NCBI GenBank assembly: GCA_005877675.1 | Contig: VBNZ01000145.1 | Location: 6,617 to 12,496 of the forward strand | Source: Gammaproteobacteria bacterium | Lineage (GTDB): Bacteria > Pseudomonadota > Gammaproteobacteria > Xanthomonadales > Rhodanobacteraceae | Reading direction: 5' to 3' | DNA length: 5,880 bases | Part shown: piece after piece, positions 1 to 5,880 of the stretch | Numbering within the stretch: the stretch's first letter is position 1 | Layout: each line of letters begins with the position of its first letter | Translations under genes and position numbers: made by a program | Notes under the pieces: generated by a model | Told to the model about the DNA's origin: nothing | What the model saw: only the letters and a program-made list of their open reading frames with translations | Database searches by the model: none

Positions 1-195
1 GGCATGCAGGGTGGTGGCCACCGCCAGGTGACCGTGATCAAGGTCGGATCGAGCGTGGTCGACGTCGATCTCAATCACCCGCTTGCGGGCAAGACCTTGC
101 ACTTCAACGTCGAAATCACCGACGTGCGCGACGCGACCGAGGAAGAAATCTCACATGGTCATGTGCACGGGGCGGGTGGGCACGACCACCACTGA
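1..195 (+). CDS. slyD: SlyD-type FKBP peptidyl-prolyl cis-trans isomerase, C-terminal fragment (5' end outside window)
   Basis: This is the last 64 residues of a SlyD protein, a cytoplasmic FKBP-fold prolyl isomerase and chaperone that also binds nickel. The reading frame is open from base 1, so the ATG at 4 is internal and the gene begins before the window. The segment NHPLAGKTLHFNVEI (about 73-117) is the characteristic end of the FKBP domain, and ATEEEISHGHVHG matches the known E. coli SlyD sequence at the start of its metal-binding tail. The tail here is only 13 residues with six His and no Cys (154-192), while the E. coli tail is about 50 residues and rich in both. Nickel delivery by this version is therefore likely weaker, but the folding domain looks intact as far as it is visible. 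Identification is firm; only the fragment can be judged. Confidence 0.93.
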   Translation, partial: GMQGGGHRQVTVIKVGSSVVDVDLNHPLAGKTLHFNVEITDVRDATEEEISHGHVHGAGGHDHH

Positions 196-218
196 TCGCA
201 GGTTCGCCATGCCGGCGC

Positions 219-242
219 CGCGATGCAACCAAGCGCATCGCG
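219..242 (+). terminator. GC-rich stem-loop after slyD, possible terminator without a T-tract
   Basis: A perfect 8-bp inverted repeat, CGCGATGC (219-226) and GCATCGCG (235-242), with an 8-nt loop lies 23 bases after the slyD stop. No T-run follows, so it is not a standard intrinsic terminator. It could slow polymerase, protect the slyD mRNA 3' end, or be chance pairing in GC-rich DNA. It sits upstream of the next gene's start at 307 and could also belong to that leader. Confidence 0.3.
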
Positions 243-296
243 CGCGACGCACAGCAGGCATTCGACTGCATGGATGCCGGCGGTTCGATTCGATGC

Positions 297-300
297 GGAG
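297..300 (+). promoter_or_regulatory. Ribosome binding site fixing the start of the lipoprotein gene at 307
   Basis: GGAG at 297-300 stands six bases before the ATG at 307. This spacing, with the lipoprotein signal that begins exactly at that ATG, favours 307 over the upstream in-frame ATG at 223. The 223 start lies in the stem-loop after slyD and would place 28 Arg/Ser-rich residues in front of the signal peptide. Confidence 0.7.
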
Positions 301-306
301 TTAGTC

Positions 307-2007
307 ATGCGCGTATTTGCTTTGGCCTTTGCAGCCACGCTGCTCGCCGCCTGTCAGGCGCAGCCGAAACAGCCTGTCACTTATGACCTGATCATCCGTC
401 ATGGCGTGGTCTACGACGGCAGTGGCGCAGCGCCATTGCCGACCGATATCGGTGTGCGCGGCCAGCGCATCGCCAAGATCGGCGATCTGTCGCATGAGCG
501 CGCGACCGCCGAAATCGACGCGCAAGGCCTCGCCGTCGCGCCGGGTTTCATCAATATGCTGTCGTGGGCGCCCGATGCGCTATTCGTCGACGGGCGTTCG
601 ATGTCGGACATCAAGCAGGGCGTCACGCTCGAAGTGTTCGGCGAAGGCTCATCGCTCGGGCCGCTCACGCCGAAGATGCGCGACGACGAACTCGCGCACC
701 AGGGCGATCTCAAATATCCGATCGACTGGCTTGGCTTCGGCGAAGGCATGGAAGCACTGGCCAAGCATGGCATCTCGCCGAACATCGCCTCATTCGTTGG
801 CGCAACCACGTTGCGCGAGCACGAACTCGGCTACGCCGACCGCGCGCCGACGCCGGCGGAACTCGCGCGCATGCAGGAACTCGCGCGCCAGGCGATGCGC
901 GAAGGCGCGGTCGGACTCGGCACGGCGCTGATGTACGCGCCGGCTTTCTATGCCAAGACCGATGAACTGATCGCGCTCACACAGGCCGTTGGCGAATTCG
1001 GCGGCGGCTATATTTCGCATATTCGCAGCGAGGGCAATACGCTGCTGCAAAGCATCGACGAGCTGATCCGCATCGCGGAAACCGCGCATGTGCACGGTGA
1101 GCTGTATCACTTCAAGGCCGCGGGCGAAGAGAACTGGAGCAAGCAGCCGCAGGCGATTGCGAGGGTCGAGGCGGCGCGCGCGCGCGGTCTCGATATTTCC
1201 GCGAATATGTATACCTATACCGCCGCCGCAACCGGCCTCGATGCGGCGATGCCGCCGTGGGTGCAGGAAGGCGGACTCGAGGAGTGGATCAAGCGCCTCT
1301 GCGATCCCGCGATCAAGGCGCGCGTGATTCGCGAGATGCAGACGCCGACCGACGCCTGGGAAAACACGCTGCGCAACGCGGGCAAGCCCGAGAACGTGCT
1401 GCTCGTGGCGTTCAAGAATCCGGCGCTGAAACCGTTGACCGGCAGGACGCTGGCCGAGGTCGCGCAACTGCGTGGCACGTCGCCGGAAGAGGCCGCAATC
1501 GATCTGGTGATCGAAGATCACAGTCGCGTCGGTGCCGTCTATTTCCTGATGTCCGAAGACAACGTCCGACGCGCGATCGCGCTGCCGTGGATGACGTTCG
1601 ATTCGGACGAAGCTTCGCTGGCGCCGGAAGGCGTGTTCCTCAAGTCGCAGCCGCATCCGCGTGCCTACGGCAATTTCGCGCGCCTGCTCGGCAAGTATGT
1701 GCGCGATGAACACGTGACCACGCTGCAGGACGCGATCCATCGACTCACTGCGCTGCCGGCGCACAATCTGAAATTGCGCGGGCGCGGCGAATTGAAGCCG
1801 GACTATTTCGCCGATATCGTGATTTTTGATCCGGCGACGATCGCCGATCACGCGACCTACGCCCGGCCGCAGCAGTATGCGACCGGCGTGCGCGACGTAT
1901 TCATCAACGGCGTGCAGGTGCTCAAGAACGGCGCGCACACCGGCGCCAAGCCGGGGCAGTTCATACGCGGGTCGGGGTGGGTAGGATGGGTACGTGAGTC
2001 CAGATAA
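307..2007 (+). CDS. Predicted lipoprotein of the N-acyl-D-amino-acid deacylase (amidohydrolase) family with altered metal site
   Basis: The 566-residue product has a short signal peptide ending in the lipobox LAAC (Cys16), with Gln at +2, which predicts outer-membrane anchoring facing the periplasm. The rest is an amidohydrolase: an N-terminal beta segment (YDLIIRHGVVYDGSG), a TIM-barrel entry at PGFI (79-82), and a C-terminal beta segment (ADIVIFDP). FDSDEAS (431-437) and PHPRAYG (449-455) match the D-aminoacylase group, which hydrolyses N-acyl-D-amino acids. His268 in YHFK and Asp434 fit a retained ligand and catalytic Asp. However, the HTHxD motif expected after PGFI reads NMLSWAPD, and the GNCG metal-Cys motif reads GEGS (112-115). 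The family is secure, but the substrate, metal content and even hydrolase activity are uncertain. The gene precedes an FAD dehydrogenase and a HutG homologue, which fits amino-acid derivative breakdown. Confidence 0.85.
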   Translation: MRVFALAFAATLLAACQAQPKQPVTYDLIIRHGVVYDGSGAAPLPTDIGVRGQRIAKIGDLSHERATAEIDAQGLAVAPGFINMLSWAPDALFVDGRSMSDIKQGVTLEVFGEGSSLGPLTPKMRDDELAHQGDLKYPIDWLGFGEGMEALAKHGISPNIASFVGATTLREHELGYADRAPTPAELARMQELARQAMREGAVGLGTALMYAPAFYAKTDELIALTQAVGEFGGGYISHIRSEGNTLLQSIDELIRIAETAHVHGELYHFKAAGEENWSKQPQAIARVEAARARGLDISANMYTYTAAATGLDAAMPPWVQEGGLEEWIKRLCDPAIKARVIREMQTPTDAWENTLRNAGKPENVLLVAFKNPALKPLTGRTLAEVAQLRGTSPEEAAIDLVIEDHSRVGAVYFLMSEDNVRRAIALPWMTFDSDEASLAPEGVFLKSQPHPRAYGNFARLLGKYVRDEHVTTLQDAIHRLTALPAHNLKLRGRGELKPDYFADIVIFDPATIADHATYARPQQYATGVRDVFINGVQVLKNGAHTGAKPGQFIRGSGWVGWVRESR

Positions 2008-2024
2008 GCAATCTGGCCCTGCTC

Positions 2025-2116
2025 GTCCTTCCCGCGAAGGCGGGAATCCAGAGTCTTTTCCTTGCTGTGTGTGAAAAACGCAAACGTTGTTAGGTTCCCG
2101 CTTGCGCGGGAATGAC
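2025..2116. repeat. Inverted pair of TTCCCGC palindromic repeats (REP/MITE-like element)
   Basis: Two copies of one short palindromic unit face each other about 50 bp apart. The left copy (2025-2050) has stem TTCCCGC/GCGGGAA at 2029-2035 and 2040-2046 with a GAAG loop. The right copy, read on the minus strand, has the same stem at 2095-2101 and 2106-2112 with a 4-nt loop. Both are flanked on the outside by GTC (GAC at 2114-2116), giving a 92-bp element with terminal inverted repeats. Units of this TTCCCGCG...CGGGAA type are common dispersed intergenic repeats in beta- and gammaproteobacteria. No target-site duplication is evident. Transcribed, it could fold into two hairpins or one long imperfect stem and reduce read-through into the next gene. 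Confidence 0.75.
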
Positions 2117-2129
2117 AGATACTTCATGC

Positions 2130-3392
2130 ATGGCAACTAAATCCGGCAAGCACGACGTTCTCATACTCGGCGGCGGCATCATCGGACTCGCCTGCGCGTA
2201 TTATCTGCTCAGGGCTGGCCGCGGCGTCACGATCATCGAACAGAATGCGCTTGCCAGCGGTTCCTCGCACGGCAACTGCGGCACGATCACGCCGAGTCAT
2301 GCGCCGCCGCTGGCGCAGCCAGGCATGATCGTGAAGGCCCTGCGCTGGATGCTCACGCCCGATGCGCCGTTCCGCGTCGCGCCGCGGCTCGACCTCGAGT
2401 TGTTCGCGTGGATGCTGCATTTTGCGCGCCGCTGCAATTGGCGCGACTGGCGCACGGTCACGGCGATCAAGGCGCCGTTGCTGTTGCGTTCGCGCGGACT
2501 GATCGGCGCCTTGATCCGCGACGAGAAGCTCGAATGCGAATTCGCCGAAAGCGGAACGCTTTATGTCCATCGCGATGCGGCGGCGTTCGATGCGGCGAGT
2601 GCGCTGCCGCAGACGCTGGCAGAGTTTGGGCTGGAGATGCGCGCGTTGTCCGCCGCGCAATGCCGCGAGCTGGAACCGGCGTTGAACGAGTCGATCGTCG
2701 GCGGTTATCTCAATCCGGGCGATGCGCGTCTGCGTCCGGATCGCTACGCAGCTGAGCTCGCACGTGTGGTCAAGGCGCTCGGCGCGGACGTCGCCGAGTC
2801 CACGCGCATCACCGGATTTCGAAGCGATCGCGACCGTATCGAAGCCGTCGTCACCGATCGCGGCGAATTCGCCGCCGATGAGATCGTCTTCGCGCTCGGC
2901 GCATGGTCGCCCGCGCTTGCGCGGCAGCTCGATCTGCGCATTCCGATCCAGCCGGGCAAGGGCTATTCGATCACGTACGCGCGGCCGCAAAAGGCGCCGC
3001 GCATTCCGCTGACACTGAAGGAGCGTGCGGTCTGCGTCACCGCCTGGGAGTCGGGCTATCGTCTTGGCAGCACGATGGAATTCGCGGGTTACGACATGAC
3101 GCTCAACCGTGCGCGCCTCGATGCGCTCAAGCGCGGCGCGGCGGAATATCTGATCGAGCCGGAGGGCCCGCAGGTCGTCGAAGAGTGGTACGGCTGGCGG
3201 CCGATGACGTACGACGATCTGCCGATACTCGGCCGCTCGACAAAATGGAAGAATCTGATGCTCGCGACCGGCCACGGCATGCTTGGCGTTACGATGTCCG
3301 CCGTGACCGGCGAGTTGATTGCGCAGGTGATCGGGCAGCGCGAAACCGCACTCGATGTCACGCCGTTGAGTCCGGCACGTTTCGGCTGCTGA
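2130..3392 (+). CDS. FAD-dependent oxidoreductase of the DAO family, D-amino-acid dehydrogenase (DadA)-like
   Basis: The 420-residue product starts with a Rossmann dinucleotide-binding motif, GGGIIG (14-19), and an acidic Glu37 at the end of strand two (VTIIE) to hold the FAD ribose. GSSHGNCG (44-51) follows, as in DadA-type proteins. The C-terminal part carries GWRPMTYDDLPILG (355-368) and ATGHGMLGVT, the second half of the DAO-family FAD and substrate site. DadA enzymes oxidise D-amino acids to 2-oxo acids and pass electrons to the respiratory chain. Length is close to the usual 410-435. Substrate is not readable; D-hydroxyproline dehydrogenase or glycine oxidase activity are alternatives. 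No signal peptide is seen. The ATG at 2130 was chosen because the in-frame ATG at 2112 lies within the palindromic repeat. Neither has a good ribosome binding site. Confidence 0.82.
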   Translation: MATKSGKHDVLILGGGIIGLACAYYLLRAGRGVTIIEQNALASGSSHGNCGTITPSHAPPLAQPGMIVKALRWMLTPDAPFRVAPRLDLELFAWMLHFARRCNWRDWRTVTAIKAPLLLRSRGLIGALIRDEKLECEFAESGTLYVHRDAAAFDAASALPQTLAEFGLEMRALSAAQCRELEPALNESIVGGYLNPGDARLRPDRYAAELARVVKALGADVAESTRITGFRSDRDRIEAVVTDRGEFAADEIVFALGAWSPALARQLDLRIPIQPGKGYSITYARPQKAPRIPLTLKERAVCVTAWESGYRLGSTMEFAGYDMTLNRARLDALKRGAAEYLIEPEGPQVVEEWYGWRPMTYDDLPILGRSTKWKNLMLATGHGMLGVTMSAVTGELIAQVIGQRETALDVTPLSPARFGC

Positions 3393-3404
3393 TTCGAGTC
3401 CGGG

Positions 3405-4190
3405 GTGGAAGTGGAAACGTATACTCTACATCGCGGCACCGCGCCGCTATTGATCTCGCTGCCGCACGACGGCACGGCATTGCCGGATGAAATCGCTACG
3501 CGGCTGACGTCGGCGGCGCGGCGCGTACCCGATACCGACTGGCACGTGTCGCGCCTATACGCGTTCGCGCGCGACTTCGGCGCGTCGATGATCGTGCCGA
3601 AGTATTCGCGTTATGTCGTAGACCTCAACCGGCCGCCCGATGATATTTCGCTGTATCCGGGGCAGAACACGACCGGGCTGTGTCCGACCGTGGAGTTCTC
3701 GGGCGCGCCGGTGTACCTCGCGGAGCGGGCGCCGGCGGTCGAAGAAACTGCGCAGCGCGTCGAAACCTACTGGCGGCCGTATCACGCGGCGCTGATCGAG
3801 GAGATTGCACGCATCAAGGCCGTGCACGGCCGCGTGGTGCTGTGGGAAGGGCATTCGATCCGCAGCGTCGTGCCGTTTCTGTTCGATGGTCGCCTGCCGG
3901 ATTTCAATCTCGGCACGGCCGCCGGCGCGAGCTGCTCGCCGAATCTACAGAGGCGCCTGGAAGCTGTCCTCGCCGCACAGAAAAAATATACTTTCGTCGT
4001 GAACGGACGCTTCAAGGGTGGTTATGTCACGCGGCATTACGGCGATCCGGCGCATGGCGTCGACGCGGTGCAGCTCGAACTTGCGCAGCTCAATTACATG
4101 GACGAGGAATCGTTCGAGTATCTGACGCCGCTAGCGCAGCAGGTGCAGGCTTTGATTCACGTGCTATTGGGGGCATGCCTTGAAAAATGA
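3405..4190 (+). CDS. hutG: N-formylglutamate amidohydrolase (deformylase) family protein
   Basis: HutG-family enzymes are cytoplasmic metal-dependent amidohydrolases that split N-formyl-L-glutamate into formate and glutamate, the last step of one histidine degradation route. The 261 residues match the family from end to end: LPHDG (19-23), PDTDWH (42-47), SRYVVDLNRPPDD (68-80), WEGHS (147-151, likely metal and catalytic residues) and GRFKGGYVTRHYG (201-213), followed by QLELAQ. Length is close to the family's 260-270. Start is GTG at 3405, 12 bases after the preceding stop; GTG at 3411 is an equally possible start. Close spacing to the FAD gene suggests co-transcription. No hutH, hutU, hutI or hutF is in the window, so the true substrate may be another N-formyl or N-acyl amino acid. 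The family call is secure; histidine pathway role is not. Confidence 0.9.
   Translation: MEVETYTLHRGTAPLLISLPHDGTALPDEIATRLTSAARRVPDTDWHVSRLYAFARDFGASMIVPKYSRYVVDLNRPPDDISLYPGQNTTGLCPTVEFSGAPVYLAERAPAVEETAQRVETYWRPYHAALIEEIARIKAVHGRVVLWEGHSIRSVVPFLFDGRLPDFNLGTAAGASCSPNLQRRLEAVLAAQKKYTFVVNGRFKGGYVTRHYGDPAHGVDAVQLELAQLNYMDEESFEYLTPLAQQVQALIHVLLGACLEK
4169..4173 (+). promoter_or_regulatory. G-rich ribosome binding site for the small membrane ORF
   Basis: GGGGG at 4169-4173 is six bases before the TTG at 4180, inside the end of the hutG-like gene. It supports a translated start there despite the weak TTG codon, with likely translational coupling to the upstream gene. An ATG at 4187 overlaps the hutG stop as ATGA but opens only a 20-codon frame. 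Confidence 0.4.
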
Positions 4191-4458
4191 AACATCAGCG
4201 GGCAAGAAACTGCGTTTTGCCGGTCCCGTCCAGCGGTTTTTCGCCGTAGTCCTCCTGGCGGTATTCGTCTGGCTGATATGGGCCGCCTACAGCCATCGCT
4301 ACGATAGCGAGATCAATCGCTTCGCCGCGTGGCTGCATCAGCACTATGAGGCGCTGCGCCGGCTGTTTTTCACACCTCGAGCGACGCCAGGTCGCCCTTG
4401 GTTTCAAGCCATTCCTTGCGGTCGGGCGCGCGTTTCTTCGACAGCAGCATATCCATGA
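4180..4458 (+). CDS. Small predicted single-helix membrane protein, function unknown
   Basis: I do not recognise this protein. The 92-residue frame starts at TTG 4180, overlapping the hutG stop by 11 bases. Residues 1-19 are basic (KK at 9-10, R12, R19), residues 20-37 are a strongly hydrophobic helix rich in V, L, F and W, and residues 38-64 form a hydrophilic, probably amphipathic stretch with many aromatic and Arg residues. The positive-inside rule predicts a cytoplasmic N-terminus and a periplasmic C-terminus. Codons up to about residue 63 show the G/C third-position bias of real genes here. The final 29 codons lie antisense to the 3' end of parE and read as Pro/Arg/Ala-rich filler, so the tail may be read-through after loss of an earlier stop. 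It may assist the upstream catabolic genes, but nothing shows this. Confidence 0.5.
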   Translation: MKNETSAGKKLRFAGPVQRFFAVVLLAVFVWLIWAAYSHRYDSEINRFAAWLHQHYEALRRLFFTPRATPGRPWFQAIPCGRARVSSTAAYP

Positions 4459-5880
4459 TCTTGTGCGTGCCATCGTCGCCTTCCGCGGGGTCGCCGACGG
4501 TGAGCTGCACCAGGCGGCGCGTATCAGGGTAGATGGTCGATTCGCGCAGCTGCGCCGGGTTCATTTCGCCCAGACCCTTGAAGCGCGTCACATGCACCGC
4601 GCCCTTGATCTTTTCGCGCTCGATTTTTTCCAGCATCGCATCGCGCTCGGCTTCATCGAGGCAATAGAACACCTGCTTGCCTGCGTCGACGCGGAACAGC
4701 GGCGGCATCGCGACGAAGGCGTGGCCCTGGCGCACCAGCGCGGGAAAGTGCTTGAGAAATAGCGCGGAGAGCAGCGTAGCGATGTGCAGGCCGTCGGAGT
4801 CTGCGTCGGCGAGGATGATGACCTTGCCGTAACGCAGGCCGGAGATGTCGTCCTTGCCCGGATCGCAGCCGATTGCTACCGCGAGATCGTGCACTTCCTG
4901 TGAGGAGAGCACCTGGCCCGACTCGACTTCCCAGGTGTTCAGGATTTTTCCACGCAATGGCAGGATTGCCTGGAAATCCTTGTCGCGCGCCTGCTTCGCC
5001 GAGCCGCCGGCAGAGTCGCCTTCGACGAGGAACAGTTCAGTGCGCGTCAGGTCGCTCGATGCGCAGTCCGAAAGTTTGCCAGGCAGAGCAGGGCCCTGCG
5101 TGATCTTCTTGCGCACGATCTGCTTTTCGGTCTTGAGCCGCAGCGCCGCGCGCTCGATCGCGAGCTGCGCGATGCGTTCTCCGATATCGGTGTGCTGATT
5201 CAGATACAGCGAGAAGCCGTCATGTGCGGCGTTCTCGACAAAGCCGGCCGCGTCGCGTGAGGACAGGCGTTCCTTGGTTTGTCCGGAAAACTGCGGCTCC
5301 TGCATCTTCAGCGACAGCACGAAAGACAAGCGATCCCACACGTCCTCCGGCGCGAGTTTCACGCCGCGCGGCAAGAGATTGCGAATATCGCAGAACTCGC
5401 GCAGCGCGTCGGTGAGTCCAGTGCGCAGACCGTTGACGTGCGTGCCGCCTTGCGCGGTCGGGATCAGATTGACATAGCTTTCCTGCGTCAGCTCGCCCTC
5501 GGGCACCCACGCAAGTACGAAATCGACCGCGCCCTGGTCGCGCTTGAGCGAAGCCTTGTACAGATCGGTCGGTAGATATTCGTTGCCCGCGAGCATTGAG
5601 CGCAGATAATCGGTGAGGCCGTCCTCGTAAAACCATTCTTCCTTTTCGCCCGTCGCCTCGTCGGTCAGGCGCACGGTGAGACCTGCGCACAGCACGGCCT
5701 TGGCGCGCAGCACGTGCTTCAATTTCGGCAGCGAAAATTTTGGCGTATCGAAATACTTCGGGTCGGGCCAGAAGCGTACGGTCGTGCCGGTCTGCTTCTT
5801 CGGCACCGTGCCGACGACCGAGAGATTGCTCGCGCGGTCGCCGTTCTTGAAATTCATGCGATAAACCTGGCCCTCGCGCC
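4370..5880 (-). CDS. parE: DNA topoisomerase IV subunit B, ParE (N-terminus beyond window)
   Basis: ParE with ParC forms topoisomerase IV, which uses ATP to unlink daughter chromosomes and relax supercoils. The frame is open to the window edge (REGQVYRMNFKNGD precedes and spans the internal ATG at 5857), so about 500 C-terminal residues are present and roughly the first 125, holding most of the ATP site, are missing. Numbered from that ATG: GGTHVNGLR (137-145) and the ATP-contacting QTK loop (193-195) of the transducer domain; TOPRIM acid motifs EGDSAGG (279-285, bases 5023-5003) and DADSDG (351-356, bases 4807-4790) that bind Mg; PLRGKILN; and RFKGLGEMNPAQLRES near the end. The TWEV, SDGLHIATLL and MDMLL segments match E. 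coli ParE rather than GyrB, and there is no GyrB-type insert. All visible key residues are intact. It converges on the small membrane gene. Confidence 0.97.
   Translation of the reverse strand, partial: REGQVYRMNFKNGDRASNLSVVGTVPKKQTGTTVRFWPDPKYFDTPKFSLPKLKHVLRAKAVLCAGLTVRLTDEATGEKEEWFYEDGLTDYLRSMLAGNEYLPTDLYKASLKRDQGAVDFVLAWVPEGELTQESYVNLIPTAQGGTHVNGLRTGLTDALREFCDIRNLLPRGVKLAPEDVWDRLSFVLSLKMQEPQFSGQTKERLSSRDAAGFVENAAHDGFSLYLNQHTDIGERIAQLAIERAALRLKTEKQIVRKKITQGPALPGKLSDCASSDLTRTELFLVEGDSAGGSAKQARDKDFQAILPLRGKILNTWEVESGQVLSSQEVHDLAVAIGCDPGKDDISGLRYGKVIILADADSDGLHIATLLSALFLKHFPALVRQGHAFVAMPPLFRVDAGKQVFYCLDEAERDAMLEKIEREKIKGAVHVTRFKGLGEMNPAQLRESTIYPDTRRLVQLTVGDPAEGDDGTHKIMDMLLSKKRAPDRKEWLETKGDLASLEV

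Noticed and set aside
223..306. N-terminal extension of the lipoprotein gene from the ATG at 223
   Set aside because: It would put 28 unlikely residues before a clear lipoprotein signal peptide and has no good ribosome binding site; GGAG at 297-300 supports 307.
1174..1186. Alternating GC run that could form Z-DNA
   Set aside because: It encodes Ala/Arg codons in a high-GC gene and is explained by codon use.
2000..2016. Hairpin CCAGAT/ATCTGG overlapping the stop codon of the lipoprotein gene
   Set aside because: The 6-bp stem is weak and no T-run follows, so it does not support a terminator call.
790..2136. Long minus-strand open frame of 448 codons opposite the lipoprotein gene
   Set aside because: It is Arg/His-rich with no recognisable motif and mirrors a well-supported plus-strand gene; long antisense frames are expected in high-GC coding DNA.
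2124..3275. Minus-strand open frame of 383 codons opposite the FAD gene
   Set aside because: Composition is Arg-rich and lacks family motifs, while the plus strand carries clear FAD-binding motifs; treated as a shadow.
4350..4370. GGCG/CGCC pairing followed by TTTTT near the end of the small membrane ORF
   Set aside because: The stem is only four pairs and five bases separate it from the T-run, so it is not a credible intrinsic terminator.
4346..4762. Plus-strand open frame of 138 codons opposite parE
   Set aside because: Lies wholly antisense or nearly so to highly conserved ParE sequence and shows no independent motif or start signal.

Overview
The window looks like a chromosomal segment of a high-GC gammaproteobacterium, most likely in or near the Xanthomonadales (inference). 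The reasons are a ParE that matches the E. coli-type protein closely in its TOPRIM and C-terminal motifs, a SlyD with a very short His-rich tail, strong G/C third positions, and an intergenic TTCCCGC-type palindromic repeat of a kind common in high-GC beta- and gammaproteobacteria. There are no phage genes, transposases, CRISPR arrays, tRNAs or rRNAs.

Layout: (1) 1-195, the 3' end of slyD (peptidyl-prolyl isomerase and metal-binding chaperone), followed by a GC-rich stem-loop. (2) 307-4458, a set of four plus-strand genes: a predicted lipoprotein of the N-acyl-D-amino-acid deacylase (amidohydrolase) family at 307-2007; an FAD-dependent D-amino-acid dehydrogenase-like enzyme at 2130-3392; an N-formylglutamate amidohydrolase (HutG family) at 3405-4190; and a small one-helix membrane protein starting inside the end of hutG. 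The first two genes are separated by a 92-bp inverted-repeat element (2025-2116). The other junctions are tight (12 bp gap, 11 bp overlap), as in an operon. (3) 4370-5880, minus strand, most of parE (topoisomerase IV subunit B). Its N-terminus lies beyond the right edge. It converges on, and overlaps by 89 bp, the small membrane gene. No stretch over 300 bases lacks a gene.

How the genes may work together (inference): the family assignments suggest a route for N-acylated amino acids. An envelope-anchored amidohydrolase would strip an N-acyl group, an FAD enzyme would oxidise the released D-amino acid (or related imino/amino acid) to a 2-oxo acid, and a HutG-type enzyme would deformylate an N-formyl amino acid. 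No other histidine-utilisation gene is visible, so the HutG homologue may not act in histidine breakdown here.

The point most worth a second look is the amidohydrolase. The usual HxH metal motif after its first strand is replaced by a non-metal-binding sequence, and the metal-binding Cys is missing too, so its chemistry is uncertain. I see no clearly new multi-gene system; most of the window is ordinary core and catabolic gene content.
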